DNA of 64,000 bases from Herpetosiphon gulosus (GCF_039545135.1 NZ_BAABRU010000001.1:1-64000); one strand, 5' to 3'; positions 17,971 through 27,027 are shown, numbered from the stretch's first letter. The notes: a model not told the origin generated them from the letters alone. A program made the numbers and translations.

Positions 17971-19656
17971 CTATCGTTTGACTTTGGCCTTGGCTTTGAC
18001 CACCACTGGCTCGATAATGGGGGCGGGCAGGGCTTTGCTAGCTTCGCGCCAAGCACTGTAACCGCCAAGATGGGCTTTGACGCTACCATCAGCGACCGCC
18101 CAAACCCGATCAACCACCCGATCAAGGAAGTAGCGATCGTGCGAAATCACAATGACTGTGCCGTCGTACCGTTCTAAAGCATCTTCTAAGACTTCGACTG
18201 AATCGATATCCAAGTGGTTGGTTGGCTCATCAAGAATCAGACAATTGGGCTTGGCTAACATCAACAAGGCCAATTGCAAACGTGCCCGTTCGCCACCGGA
18301 AAGCGAGCCAATGTTTTGACGACATTGAGCATAACTAAACAAAAATCCACCTAAAAAGGCTACCGCTTGGCCCTCGTACATTGAGCGGGTTAGGCGTACC
18401 ACATCAATCGGCGTTTGGCTATGGTCAAGCGTCTCAACGCCTTGGGCAAAATAGCCAATGTCGATCGATGGGCCAACCCAAACCATGCCATCGCTTGGTT
18501 CAAATTGCCCATGCATCAATTTGCCCAACACACTTTTGCCAGCTCCATTTTGGCCAACGATCCCAACTCGTTCGCCGCGCCAAATCGTTTGTTCAATTCC
18601 GAGTAAGACCAAATCGTCACCAAAACTCATGCTGACATCACGCAGATCGATGATTTTTTGGCCGCCACGCTGCTCGGAGCGTAGGCTCAAGCCGACTTTG
18701 CGCCGTTCTAGCACGGGTTTTTCAACTTTATCCATCTTATCAATCTGCATTTGCTTGACCCGTGCTTGCTTGATATGGCGTTCGTTGGGAACTAACGAAG
18801 CCCACAGTTGAAAACGCTTAATTGCTTCTTCTAAGCGATTAATTTCCTTTTGTTGAGCCGCAAAATCTTGCTGCTGGCGCTGCAAAGCCAATTGGCGATT
18901 GACGGCGTAGGTCGAATAATTGCCCAGCCAGAGGCTAGTTTTGCCAGCTTCCAAATGCACAACGCTAGTGATGGTTTCATCGAGCAAGTAGCGATCGTGA
19001 GCGACAATCACCACCGCGCCCGCAAACTCACGAATTGTCGTCTCTAAAAACTCGCGGCGATTCAAATCGAGGTGAGTTTCTGGCTCGTCGAGCAGTAATA
19101 AATCGGGGCGCTGAATCAAACAACTTGCCAAACCGATCATTTTGCGTTGGCCACCGCTGAGCGAGTTGGTTGGTAAATTCAAATCGTTACTATCAAAGCC
19201 AAATTGCTGTAAATAGCCACGAGCATCGTTATCGAGCATCGAGCCACCCAACTCCTCGAATTGGTTCAATAGGCGACTATGATGCTCTAAAACCTGATTC
19301 ATGCGCTGAAGATCGTTGGCGATCGCTGGCTCGCCCAGTTGGTTTTCGCAAGCCTGAATTTGGGCTTCAAGTTCGCTCAAATCGGGGCGGGCGGCCATGA
19401 CGGTTTGTAAAGGTGTGCGCTGATCGCCCACAATATGCTGTGAAAGATAGGCGATGCGCAAGCCACGGCGTGTGCTAATGTGACCAGCCGTTGGCGTTTC
19501 AAAGCCCGCCAATAAGCGTAGTAGGGTTGATTTGCCTGCGCCATTCGCGCCCACCAGGCCGATGCGGGCGCGTTCGTGAATTTCCCAATTCAGGCCGTTG
19601 AGAATGCTTCGACCACCAATGCTGTAGTGTAAATCTTGAGCGCTAGCGATAATCAT
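17971..19656 (-). CDS. ABC-F family ATPase (possible antibiotic-resistance type)
   Basis: This protein has two ATP-binding cassettes and no membrane segments, the ABC-F layout that acts on ribosomes. ATG 19656 gives 561 residues. Domain 1 has Walker A GANGAGKST (36-44), signature LSGGQ (166-170) and Walker B LLLLDEPETHLD. Domain 2 has GQNGAGKSV (368-376), LSGGE (452-456) and CLILDEPTNHLD. The charged interdomain linker, about 250-330, is where ABC-F proteins reach the peptidyl-transferase centre. GGAGG lies 7 nt upstream of the start. The leader has an upstream ORF and a terminator/antiterminator pair, which favours an inducible resistance factor over a housekeeping EttA- or Uup-type protein. 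The drug class cannot be read from sequence. Confidence 0.9.
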   Translation of the reverse strand: MIIASAQDLHYSIGGRSILNGLNWEIHERARIGLVGANGAGKSTLLRLLAGFETPTAGHISTRRGLRIAYLSQHIVGDQRTPLQTVMAARPDLSELEAQIQACENQLGEPAIANDLQRMNQVLEHHSRLLNQFEELGGSMLDNDARGYLQQFGFDSNDLNLPTNSLSGGQRKMIGLASCLIQRPDLLLLDEPETHLDLNRREFLETTIREFAGAVVIVAHDRYLLDETITSVVHLEAGKTSLWLGNYSTYAVNRQLALQRQQQDFAAQQKEINRLEEAIKRFQLWASLVPNERHIKQARVKQMQIDKMDKVEKPVLERRKVGLSLRSEQRGGQKIIDLRDVSMSFGDDLVLLGIEQTIWRGERVGIVGQNGAGKSVLGKLMHGQFEPSDGMVWVGPSIDIGYFAQGVETLDHSQTPIDVVRLTRSMYEGQAVAFLGGFLFSYAQCRQNIGSLSGGERARLQLALLMLAKPNCLILDEPTNHLDIDSVEVLEDALERYDGTVIVISHDRYFLDRVVDRVWAVADGSVKAHLGGYSAWREASKALPAPIIEPVVVKAKAKVKR

Positions 19657-19670
19657 CGGGCAACCTCCAA

Positions 19671-19737
19671 AATAGGGGGCAGCACTATGCACGAGCATCA
19701 AAAAAGACTAGAGGCGCATAATGCTGCCCCCTAGTCT
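19671..19737 (-). promoter_or_regulatory. Transcription attenuator of the ABC-F gene
   Basis: On the minus strand an intrinsic terminator forms from AAGACTAG (19737-19730) with CTAGTCTT (19710-19703) plus an inner stem, followed by more T residues. The terminator's ascending arm, TAGGGGGCAGCA (19732-19721), is perfectly complementary over 12 nt to TGCTGCCCCCTA (19682-19671), which ends just before the ribosome binding site. A further five pairs (TATGC/GCATA) follow after one mismatch. The two folds exclude each other. Confidence 0.75.
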
Positions 19738-19765
19738 TAATCATTTGGTTTCAATAGCAAATGGT

Positions 19766-19852
19766 TCAGATTTTAGGCGCAGCTATCCTGTCTGCGCCCT
19801 TGTTGAACCCTTTCCGTGCGTGAATCACGCCCATAAATGCATTGAAAACCAT
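19766..19852 (-). CDS. Putative 28-residue leader peptide of the ABC-F gene
   Basis: This is a small ORF with ATG at 19852 and TGA at 19768-19766, encoding MVFNAFMGVIHARKG and 13 more residues. GGAAG lies 6 nt before the ATG. Its 3' end overlaps a hairpin (GGCGCAG/CTGCGCC, 19776-19798). The TGCGCC of that hairpin reappears in the terminator's descending arm, so its GGCGCA arm could pair with either. An extended -10 (TGC-TATCCT, 19897-19889) lies upstream. Its size, position and coupling to an attenuator resemble leader peptides of inducible resistance genes. Translation is not proven. Confidence 0.55.
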   Translation of the reverse strand: MVFNAFMGVIHARKGFNKGADRIAAPKI

Positions 19853-19990
19853 AATCGTCTTCCAAACTATAATCCATTAAGTGCGGCTAGGATAGCATAA
19901 GCAAGCAACGATCATGATCGGTCTTTAGGCCGAATCTAAAATCCAGCCAAGCTCATTTAATCAACCAATTGATTTAGCGAGGAATATTCG

Positions 19991-20818
19991 ATGAGTTTAC
20001 AAATTGGCCTAAATGGGCGTTTTTTCGAACAGAATTGGCGGCCTGCACTGAATGAAATTAATTTTGCTGCTGCCAATGGTTTTGCCAGTATTCAGTTTCA
20101 GGGTAAACCAGTAGGCTTACAAGCCGCAGCCTTGGGAGCCGATTTTGCTAGCATTCGTCAACAACTCACAGCCCATCAAATTACGGCGGTAATGGAAATT
20201 GCCCTTAAAATTGAGGCAAATGGGCGTTCTGAGGCAGGTCAAACGCCGCTGGAAGTGCTTGAAGCCAATTTATCTGCAATCACTGGCTTGGGCTGTCAAC
20301 GAGTGCATTGGCATCTTTATAATTTGCCTGCCTTAGAACCTACCCAAGTTGCTGAGCTTGAAATTGCTTTACAATCCCAATTTGCCGCAGGTGTAGCTTT
20401 GGCTCAGCAGTATGGCTTTAAATTTGGCTTCGAGCATAACGACCCGATTTTACGCTTGTTTACCACACCGCAAGCCTGTCGCCAACTGCTGGATGCTGTG
20501 CCAGATTTGGGTTTCGTTTGGGATTTTAATCATACCTTACCAGAGGATTTAACTGGATTTTTGCAATTAGTTCCGCGAATGAGTATGTTGCACATCTCAG
20601 ATACGCCTTTGCCAGAGGTTAATTGCCACCTGCCTTTGGGTCTGGGTAAGATTGATTTTGCGGCCTATTGCCAAGCCTTGGTTGCTGCCAATTTTCACGG
20701 CCCTGCGATCTTAGAAATTGGTGGTTTACCCAAATCAGGTGGGTATGGGCGTGATACTGATGCTGCGTTGATTGATTCATTGGCCTATTTGAAGGCTGCT
20801 TTGTTGCAAGCTGCTTGA
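19991..20818 (+). CDS. Sugar phosphate isomerase/epimerase-like TIM barrel protein
   Basis: The 275-residue protein looks like the xylose-isomerase-like (AP endonuclease 2) TIM-barrel family that includes hydroxypyruvate isomerases. Visible features are IGLNGRFFEQNWRPAL at the start, GFEHND with a likely metal-binding Glu (residues about 147-152), LGFVWDFNH, MLHISDTPLPEVNCHLPLGLG and a terminal ILEIGG with the second Glu. GCGAGGAA precedes ATG 19991. It is transcribed divergently from the ABC-F gene. The substrate is unknown. Confidence 0.8.
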   Translation: MSLQIGLNGRFFEQNWRPALNEINFAAANGFASIQFQGKPVGLQAAALGADFASIRQQLTAHQITAVMEIALKIEANGRSEAGQTPLEVLEANLSAITGLGCQRVHWHLYNLPALEPTQVAELEIALQSQFAAGVALAQQYGFKFGFEHNDPILRLFTTPQACRQLLDAVPDLGFVWDFNHTLPEDLTGFLQLVPRMSMLHISDTPLPEVNCHLPLGLGKIDFAAYCQALVAANFHGPAILEIGGLPKSGGYGRDTDAALIDSLAYLKAALLQAA

Positions 20819-21008
20819 AGTGTGGGCGGTTTTAACATAGAGGTGCAGAGGATGAGTAGGGACTAGGTTTCAGGGATTAGGAGTTAGGTAACGTAGGATT
20901 GCGTTGGGCATAAGTGGCTAATCAAATAAATCGGTGGCTAAAAAATCGGTTTTCACGTTCTTCGCGGTTCCGGTCTTTACAACCGATCTTCAATCATAAC
21001 GTGACACC

Positions 21009-21037
21009 TTGCGTCATAAACCTGCTTAGGGTATGAT
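21009..21037 (+). promoter_or_regulatory. Promoter of the aldehyde dehydrogenase gene
   Basis: TTGCGT (21009-21014) and TATGAT (21032-21037) are separated by 17 nt, 41 nt before the ATG. The -35 lies partly inside a TGAC-N7-GTCA inverted repeat, which might bind a regulator. The rest of the 260-nt gap (20819-21078) holds degenerate family B and C repeats. Confidence 0.5.
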
Positions 21038-21078
21038 CATGCAATAACGACTGTGCGCCTTCAACGGAGAACGCCAAA

Positions 21079-22611
21079 ATGACTCAATCAGATAGCCTTC
21101 GCTCGTTTGGTCTGTATATTGACGGAGCTTGGGTCGCGGCCAGCGATGCTGCTAGCGAAACCCTGTACAATCCCGCGACTGGCGAGCCAATCGCCCAAGT
21201 AGCGCGAGCCACCATCCACGACATCGATCGAGCGGTTGAGGCTGCGCGGAAGAGTTTTGATATTGGTTCGTGGGCGCAAATGCGGCCTGTTGATCGCGCT
21301 AAAACGATCGAGGCGATTGCCGATTTGCTTGAAGAGAACACCGACGAATTGGCTGAGCTTGAGACGCTCAACGGCGGCGCGACCCTGCGCAAAAGTTCAT
21401 GGCTGGATATTCCAGTTGGCATCGAGCATTTGCGCTATTTTGCCGATTTGGCGCGGCAACACCCCATGCAAACCTTGCCCTATATCGATTTCCCTTCGCC
21501 AAGTGCTAATGCGGTTTGGCGTGAGCCGATTGGGGTCTGTGGCCAAATTATCCCGTGGAACTACCCATTTTTGATGGCAATTTGGAAGATTGGCCCAGCT
21601 TTGGCCGCTGGCAATAGCTTGGTGCTCAAGCCAGCCTCATTAACTCCGGTTACGGCCTTGCGCATGGCCGAATTGATTCACGAAGCCGATTTGTTGCCCC
21701 ATGGCGTTTTCAATGTGGTGACTGGGCCTGGCGGTTTGGTGGGCGAACGCCTGACCAGCCATCCTAAGGTCGATAAAATTGCTTTTACTGGCTCAACCGA
21801 GGTTGGTCGCCGAATTGCCGAAGTCGCTGGGTGCAATCTCAAACGAGTTACCTTGGAGCTTGGCGGTAAATCGCCAGTGGTTGTATTACCCAACGCCGAT
21901 CTTGATTTGGCGGTTGATGGGGCAATTTGGGCGGCCTTTATGCACTCTGGCCAAAGCTGCGAGGCTGGCACGCGCTTGCTCTTGCCCGATTCACTGCACG
22001 ATCAGTTTGTTGAGCGCATGGTTGCGCGGGTTGAACAATTGGTGCTGGGCGATCCACTTGATCTTACAACCGATTTGGGGCCGTTGGTTTCAGCTGCCCA
22101 AAAACGCGCGGTCGAAGCCTATATCGAGCTGGGGATTCAAGAAGGCGCTACTTTGCGCTGTGGCGGAGTGGGCATCGATGATCCTAAGCTTGCCAATGGC
22201 CATTTTGTGCGACCAACGATCTTTACCGATGTGCATAACCAGATGCGCATCGCCCAGGAAGAAATTTTCGGGCCGGTACTATCGGTGATTCGCTATCACA
22301 CGGTTGGCGAGGCGATCACGATTGCTAATGCCACTAACTATGGTTTGGCAGCCAGCGTTTGGAGCCGCGATTTGCAAGATGCCCAAGAAGTGGCACGGGC
22401 AATTCGGGCTGGCACAGTTTGGATCAACGATCATCACCTGATCAACGCCAAAGCGCCATTTGGTGGCTATAAAGATAGTGGGATTGGCCGCGAGTTGGGG
22501 CCGAATGCGCTTGATGCCTATAGCGAAATCAAGCATATTCATACCGACTTGACCCAAGAACGCACGCGCCGCATTTGGGTCGATATTGTTACACCACGGC
22601 TTGATGATTGA
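21079..22611 (+). CDS. NAD(P)-dependent aldehyde dehydrogenase, betaine-aldehyde dehydrogenase-like
   Basis: The 510-residue protein has the complete ALDH catalytic set: Asn161 in PWNYPF, Glu260 in LELGGKSP and the nucleophile Cys294 in GQSCEAGTR. The cofactor loop FTGSTEVGRR is at about 236-245. It oxidises aldehydes to acids in the cytoplasm. Family resemblance is to betaine, 4-aminobutyraldehyde or aromatic aldehyde dehydrogenases; the true substrate is not evident. CGGAGA precedes ATG 21079. It appears to be a single-gene unit followed by repeats. Confidence 0.92.
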   Translation: MTQSDSLRSFGLYIDGAWVAASDAASETLYNPATGEPIAQVARATIHDIDRAVEAARKSFDIGSWAQMRPVDRAKTIEAIADLLEENTDELAELETLNGGATLRKSSWLDIPVGIEHLRYFADLARQHPMQTLPYIDFPSPSANAVWREPIGVCGQIIPWNYPFLMAIWKIGPALAAGNSLVLKPASLTPVTALRMAELIHEADLLPHGVFNVVTGPGGLVGERLTSHPKVDKIAFTGSTEVGRRIAEVAGCNLKRVTLELGGKSPVVVLPNADLDLAVDGAIWAAFMHSGQSCEAGTRLLLPDSLHDQFVERMVARVEQLVLGDPLDLTTDLGPLVSAAQKRAVEAYIELGIQEGATLRCGGVGIDDPKLANGHFVRPTIFTDVHNQMRIAQEEIFGPVLSVIRYHTVGEAITIANATNYGLAASVWSRDLQDAQEVARAIRAGTVWINDHHLINAKAPFGGYKDSGIGRELGPNALDAYSEIKHIHTDLTQERTRRIWVDIVTPRLDD

Positions 22612-22632
22612 GTAATTAGATGGAGTCTGGAA

Positions 22633-22900
22633 GAAGGTTTTAACCACGAAGGACACGAAGAGCATGAAGGATGCGGCTATAGGCTATTGACTATCGGAAT
22701 AATTGTTGGTATTTCCAACCAATGTTCGATAGTCAATAGCTGTAATGATTTAGGAGTTGGCAAACGCCATTATTCCCTCACCCCCTGACCCCCTCTCCCG
22801 CACGCGAGGTGAGGGGGAACCGCTTCAGGGGAGTGCTCCCTTCGCCCACCGTAGTGGGAGAGAGGCCGGGGGTGAGGGAACGGGAGAACCCAATATTCTA
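22633..22900. repeat. Dispersed repeat cluster (families A and B)
   Basis: This 3' spacer between two convergent genes contains family B (AACCACGAAGGACACGAAG near 22642), a GGCTATAGGCTATTGACTATCGG stretch (22674-22696) echoed in inverted form by the CGATAGTCAATAGC at about 22727-22740, and a family A element at 22775-22878. Element A again runs from CCCTCACCCCCTGACC to its inverted GGGGGTGAGGG. Confidence 0.75.
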
Positions 22901-22904
22901 TGCC

Positions 22905-24035
22905 CTATGCTCTAGGTTCTTCAATGGTTAACGCTGAGGCTTTGGTGCTGAAGGCTTCGCAGGTGCGGCCAGTGGCGGCATGGTAGGCTGGGCCTAAAGC
23001 TGCAATTACCGTATCAACTTGGCTGGCTTCGACTAAGGCCACGCAGCAGCCACCAAAGCCAGCGCCAGTTAGGCGTGCGCCCCAAACCCCAGCCATATCG
23101 CGCAATAACTCAGTTAGTTGATCAAGTTCAGGGCCGCTAACTTCATAATCGTCGCGTAAGCTCCAGTGCGATTCATTCATCAACTCGCCGACGTAGCCAA
23201 AATCGCCAGTCCGGAAAGCGGCGGCGGCTTTATGCACGCGCTCGTTTTCGCTAACAACATGGCGGGCACGCCGATAAATAACATCTTCAAAGCGATCTTG
23301 TTCGACGGCTTGGGCTAGCAAAGTGCTGCTGACATCACGCAAATCGTTGATGCTTGGGTCGAGTTGCTGCAAAATTGCCACAGCTTGTTCACATTCGGCG
23401 CGGCGTTGATTATAGGCTGAGCCAGCCAAGGTGCGTGGCACACCACTATCAATCACCAAAACGGCCACTTCAGCCGGAATTGGCACAGCCTCGATTTCCA
23501 ACGAGCGGCAATCAATTAATGTGGCATGGCCTGCAACGCCTGCAGCAATCGAGAGCTGATCCATAATTCCACAATTAACATGGGCGTATTCAATTTCGGC
23601 GCGTTGGGCAATTTTGGCTAATTCGGCAGGTGCAATCGTGATGCCTTGGGCGTGGAGTAGGCTAAAAGCCAAGCCAACTTCTAGTGATGCCGATGAGCTT
23701 AATCCGCCGCTCAGCGGCAAATCGCCATCAATATTAATCTCAGCGCCTTGCAATGCGTAGCCAGCATCAAGCAAGGCTTGGGCTGTACCCCGCACATAAT
23801 CGCGCCAATCACCATGTGTGCCAGCTGCCAAATTAGCCAAATCGGCTTGATCATGAGCATTGAAACGCAGGGCATGCACAATCAACTGCTGATCATCACG
23901 GGGTTGAACCTGAAACGTTGTGCCACGTTCAAGTGCCAGCGGCATAACAAACCCAGCATTGTAATCGGTATGCTCGCCTATTAGATTAACCCGACCTGGA
24001 GAACGAACAAAAAATGCAGCTTTAACCTCAGTCAT
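22905..24035 (-). CDS. galK: Galactokinase
   Basis: GalK phosphorylates galactose to galactose 1-phosphate, the first step of the Leloir pathway. ATG 24035 (MTEVKAAFFVRSPGRVNLIG) gives 376 residues, with GGAG 9 nt upstream. The galactokinase signature GRVNLIGEHTDYN is near residues 14-26, the GHMP ATP-binding motif GGLSSSASLEVG follows at about 110, and a C-terminal glycine-rich GAGFGGC is present. No galT or galE lies beside it. A GH27 alpha-galactosidase gene at 39191 could supply galactose. Confidence 0.95.
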   Translation of the reverse strand: MTEVKAAFFVRSPGRVNLIGEHTDYNAGFVMPLALERGTTFQVQPRDDQQLIVHALRFNAHDQADLANLAAGTHGDWRDYVRGTAQALLDAGYALQGAEINIDGDLPLSGGLSSSASLEVGLAFSLLHAQGITIAPAELAKIAQRAEIEYAHVNCGIMDQLSIAAGVAGHATLIDCRSLEIEAVPIPAEVAVLVIDSGVPRTLAGSAYNQRRAECEQAVAILQQLDPSINDLRDVSSTLLAQAVEQDRFEDVIYRRARHVVSENERVHKAAAAFRTGDFGYVGELMNESHWSLRDDYEVSGPELDQLTELLRDMAGVWGARLTGAGFGGCCVALVEASQVDTVIAALGPAYHAATGRTCEAFSTKASALTIEEPRA

Positions 24036-24124
24036 AGCCAAATGCTCCAAAATCTATCAATGAGTACGTTAGCTGGCGAAGGAGCACTGCCAAGTTTGGT
24101 GGAGTACAGCAGAGGATATAGTCC

Positions 24125-24210
24125 AAGCAGCACCCAATAGCGCGATTGGATGCTGCTTGTCGAATGAGCCAAAGCCGATCTTGCAAGCCAACGCACGAAA
24201 GCGATCGGCT
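24125..24210. promoter_or_regulatory. Two inverted repeats between the CBS stop and galK
   Basis: AAGCAGCA (24125-24132) pairs with TGCTGCTT (24151-24158), extended by CCAAT/ATTGG. AGCCGATC (24173-24180) pairs with GATCGGCT (24203-24210). Neither has a convincing T-run, but the second is directly downstream of the minus-strand gene stop and could end its transcript. Confidence 0.4.
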
Positions 24211-24215
24211 AGATC

Positions 24216-25607
24216 TTATGCCTTATTGGCTAAATAATCAATCATGTCAATTTTGGTGATGATCCCGCGGACAACTTCGGATTCATCAACCACAACCCCG
24301 ACTTGACCACGGCTAAAGACTTCGGTCAAAGCATCGATACTGGTGTCGGGGCCGACGGTTGCTACGGCGCTGCTGACAATATCGCTAATTTGATGATCCA
24401 TCTGGCCAGCGCCCGAAAGCAGATAATCCAGCAAATCAACTTCAGTAATCAAGCCAACCAACGTGCCATCATCGCGCACAACTGGCATTTGCGAAATATC
24501 GTTGGCCTTCATATCTTGGATAACTTGGGCGACGGTGTGCGTTGCTTTGGCTGAAATGACCGAGCGTGGCCGAATATCGAGCAATTGGCTAATTGGTTCG
24601 CTTTCCAAGAAGCCATTTTCGCGCATCCAATCGTCCGAGAAGATTTTGCTGATGTAGCGCACGCCAGAATCGGGCAGTAGAATCACTGCGGTTTTGCTTT
24701 CGTCCCAATTTTGGGCACGCAACCAGCGCATCGCACCCGCTACGGCCATTCCACACGAACCGCCGACAAACAAGCCTTCTTCGCGCACCATGCGGCGAGT
24801 CATTACGAACGATTCTTTATCGCCAACCTGCACCACATCATCAACATATTGGAAGTGCATCGTGGTAGGCAAGAAATCTTCACCAACCCCTTCAACTTTA
24901 TAGCCAAAGGCTGGGCCAAGCTGGCCAGTGCGGAAATACTCGGTATACAACGAACCAACTGGATCAATCCCGACGACTTGAATATTGGGATTTTGCTCTT
25001 TCAAGAATTTCGCCGTACCGCTGATTGTGCCGCCAGTGCCCATACCTGCGATGAATGCATCAATTTTGCCAGCGGTTTGTCGCCAGATTTCAGGGCCAGT
25101 GGTACGGTAGTGGGCCTCAGGATTGGCTTGGTTCCAATATTGACCAGCCAAAATCGCGTTAGGCGTTTCTTCGGCTAAACGCTTGGAAACCGAATAATAC
25201 GAGCGTGGGTCGTCTGGCTCGACGGCTGTCGGGGTAATTACGACTTTGGCTCCTAAAGCACGCAAATAACGAATTTTTTCGTCACTCATTTTGTCGGGCA
25301 TCACAAAAATTGTTTTGTAGCCACGAATTGCCGCCGCAATTGCTAAGCCCGCGCCAGTATTCCCGCTGGTTGGTTCGACAATCGTGCCACCTGGTTTGAG
25401 TCGGCCTGAGCGCTCGGCATCCTCGATCATGGCAATCCCGATGCGGTCTTTGACCGAGCCACCTGGATTCATGTATTCGACTTTGGCCAGCACTTGAGCG
25501 CGAACCCCACGATTGACCCGATTCAAGCGAACCAAGGGCGTATTCCCGATCGCGTCCAAAATGGTGTCGTGAATTTGCGGCATCGCCATTGTTGCCGTCT
25601 CTGTCAT
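24216..25607 (-). CDS. Cystathionine beta-synthase / cysteine synthase with CBS pair
   Basis: This is a PLP fold-type II enzyme fused to a C-terminal regulatory CBS pair. ATG 25607 (MTETATMAMPQIHDTILDAI) is preceded by GGAG at good spacing and gives 463 residues. An in-frame ATG at 25637 has a weaker site. The PLP lysine is Lys53 in GGSVKDRIG. Also visible are TSGNTGAGLA, the phosphate loop GTGGTISG and, beyond about residue 340, two CBS repeats (DISQMPVVRDDGTLVGLITE and GQVGVVVDESEVVRGIITK). It either makes cystathionine from homocysteine and serine or acts as cysteine synthase. The fusion favours the former. Confidence 0.92.
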   Translation of the reverse strand: MTETATMAMPQIHDTILDAIGNTPLVRLNRVNRGVRAQVLAKVEYMNPGGSVKDRIGIAMIEDAERSGRLKPGGTIVEPTSGNTGAGLAIAAAIRGYKTIFVMPDKMSDEKIRYLRALGAKVVITPTAVEPDDPRSYYSVSKRLAEETPNAILAGQYWNQANPEAHYRTTGPEIWRQTAGKIDAFIAGMGTGGTISGTAKFLKEQNPNIQVVGIDPVGSLYTEYFRTGQLGPAFGYKVEGVGEDFLPTTMHFQYVDDVVQVGDKESFVMTRRMVREEGLFVGGSCGMAVAGAMRWLRAQNWDESKTAVILLPDSGVRYISKIFSDDWMRENGFLESEPISQLLDIRPRSVISAKATHTVAQVIQDMKANDISQMPVVRDDGTLVGLITEVDLLDYLLSGAGQMDHQISDIVSSAVATVGPDTSIDALTEVFSRGQVGVVVDESEVVRGIITKIDMIDYLANKA

Positions 25608-25689
25608 TGGGTGCTCCTGAGTTGATTGATCTGTCATGCTTCTATCCTAATCGCAAAAATTCAATGCCGCAAGCAAAATGCTTGGCCTC

Positions 25690-25910
25690 ATGGTAGCACA
25701 TCTTAAAGGCAGAAGGCAGAGGGCAAAAGGTAAAAGGTAAAAAGAATATAGGGATCAGGGGGCAGAGGTTAGGGATCAGGCGATGGCATATAGTGATAAT
25801 CAAACAAATCTGGGTCAATCTGTAGCGAAACAACAGCCCTTCGTGCTCTTCGTGTCCTTCGTGGATAAAAATCTGGCCCCTGAATCCTGACCCCTGATCC
25901 CTTCCATCTA
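25690..25910. repeat. Dispersed repeats upstream of the EamA gene
   Basis: The spacer between divergent genes (25608-25971, about 360 nt) contains family C-like runs (GGGATCAGGGGGCAGAGG near 25749 and CCCTGAATCCTGACCCCTGA near 25877), a GGCAGAAGGCAGAGGGC stretch and an inverted family B copy (CCTTCGTGCTCTTCGTGTCC, 25838-25857). No gene is seen. Confidence 0.7.
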
Positions 25911-25971
25911 ATGACCGATCCCTGCTATGGTACACTGCACATATTGGCATAAATGAATACAGGAATAGTGG

Positions 25972-26871
25972 GTGAATTCGATGCAGGCAGTGCAAATCTC
26001 AACCAATCAGAATCGGGTCGAAATTCCATGGCGAGCCTATGTGGCGCTGGCAATTGGCATTGTTTGTATCGCGTTATCGGCAATTTGGGTTAAGTGGGCG
26101 GCTGTGCCAGGGCCAGTTTCGGCCTTTTACCGCATGCTGATTCCGGCGGCGATTTTGCTGCCATGGTGGTTTGCCAAACGGCCTAAGCAGCTGCCCAAGC
26201 AAGCTACGCGGCTTTCGCTGTTGGGCGGTGTTTTTTTTGCCTTCGATTTAGCCCTGTGGAATAGCGCAATTTTGCTGACTTCAGCCGCCAACTCAACCCT
26301 GTTTGCCAATAATGCCCCGCTATGGGTTGGCTTGGGCGCTTGGTTGATTTTTCGCGAACGCTTGCCACAGCGCTTTTGGTGGGGCATGGCAATTGCCCTG
26401 ATTGGCGTAGTGGTGATTATGGGCGAGAATTTACAACAGCTCACGATTAGCCAAGGCGATTTGCTAGCGATCTCGGCAGGTGGTTTTTATGCTGCCTATT
26501 TGCTCACAACCCAACGCGCCCGCGCCGAACTGGATACCTTGACCTTTATGACCTTAGGAATCGTGGTCAGCGTGGTCATTTTAGGCTTGATGTGTTTGAT
26601 TGGCGGCTATAGCATCGTTGGGTTTAGCGCCAAAACATGGTGGTCGTTGCTGGGCTTGGGCTTGGTTTCACACCTCGGCGGTTGGCTGGCGATCAACTAT
26701 GCACTTGGGCATATCAAAGCTGCAACGGCTTCAGTCAGTTTATTGGGACAGCCCGTGTTGACTGCAATCATCTCGATTCCGCTGTTAAACGAACCCTTGC
26801 AGATTTTTCAAATCATCGGTGGTAGCTTAGTTATTGGTGGCATTTGGCTGGTTAACACCCAAAAAGAGTAA
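25972..26871 (+). CDS. EamA/DMT family transporter
   Basis: This is an inner-membrane exporter of the drug/metabolite transporter superfamily. The 299-residue protein shows about ten hydrophobic helices in two EamA halves, each ending in a conserved pattern (NAPLWVGLGAWLIFRERLPQRFWWG in the first half, and LLGQPVLTAIISIPLLNEPL in the second). GTG 25972 is 7 nt from AGGA at 25961. ATG 25981 is the alternative start. A TATGGTACACT stretch at about 25926-25936 resembles the extended -10 motifs elsewhere here. The substrate is unknown. Confidence 0.88.
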   Translation: MNSMQAVQISTNQNRVEIPWRAYVALAIGIVCIALSAIWVKWAAVPGPVSAFYRMLIPAAILLPWWFAKRPKQLPKQATRLSLLGGVFFAFDLALWNSAILLTSAANSTLFANNAPLWVGLGAWLIFRERLPQRFWWGMAIALIGVVVIMGENLQQLTISQGDLLAISAGGFYAAYLLTTQRARAELDTLTFMTLGIVVSVVILGLMCLIGGYSIVGFSAKTWWSLLGLGLVSHLGGWLAINYALGHIKAATASVSLLGQPVLTAIISIPLLNEPLQIFQIIGGSLVIGGIWLVNTQKE

Positions 26872-26985
26872 TGGTCAAATTGCTGGACAAAGACGATTAC
26901 GTGCCAATGCAACCCTTCTTTGTCCATTGCATTACAGACTGCTCGAATCGTTGTCATAGCTCTTTAATGCAGGAGGAAGTAGAAA

Positions 26986-27027
26986 AACGAACAAATGTTC
27001 GTTATACTAACGAGGCTGAGGTATACT
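26986..27027 (+). promoter_or_regulatory. SOS-box-like palindrome with overlapping -10 motifs
   Basis: AACGAAC-AAAT-GTTCGTT (26986-27003) is a perfect 7-bp-arm palindrome. Its core CGAAC-N4-GTTCG equals the LexA box of Gram-positive bacteria. A TATACT begins at its right edge (27003-27008), and a second TATACT is at 27022-27027, both 33-55 nt before the reductase ATG. A repressor here would block the promoter. Whether this organism's LexA uses this box is not known to me. Confidence 0.5.
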
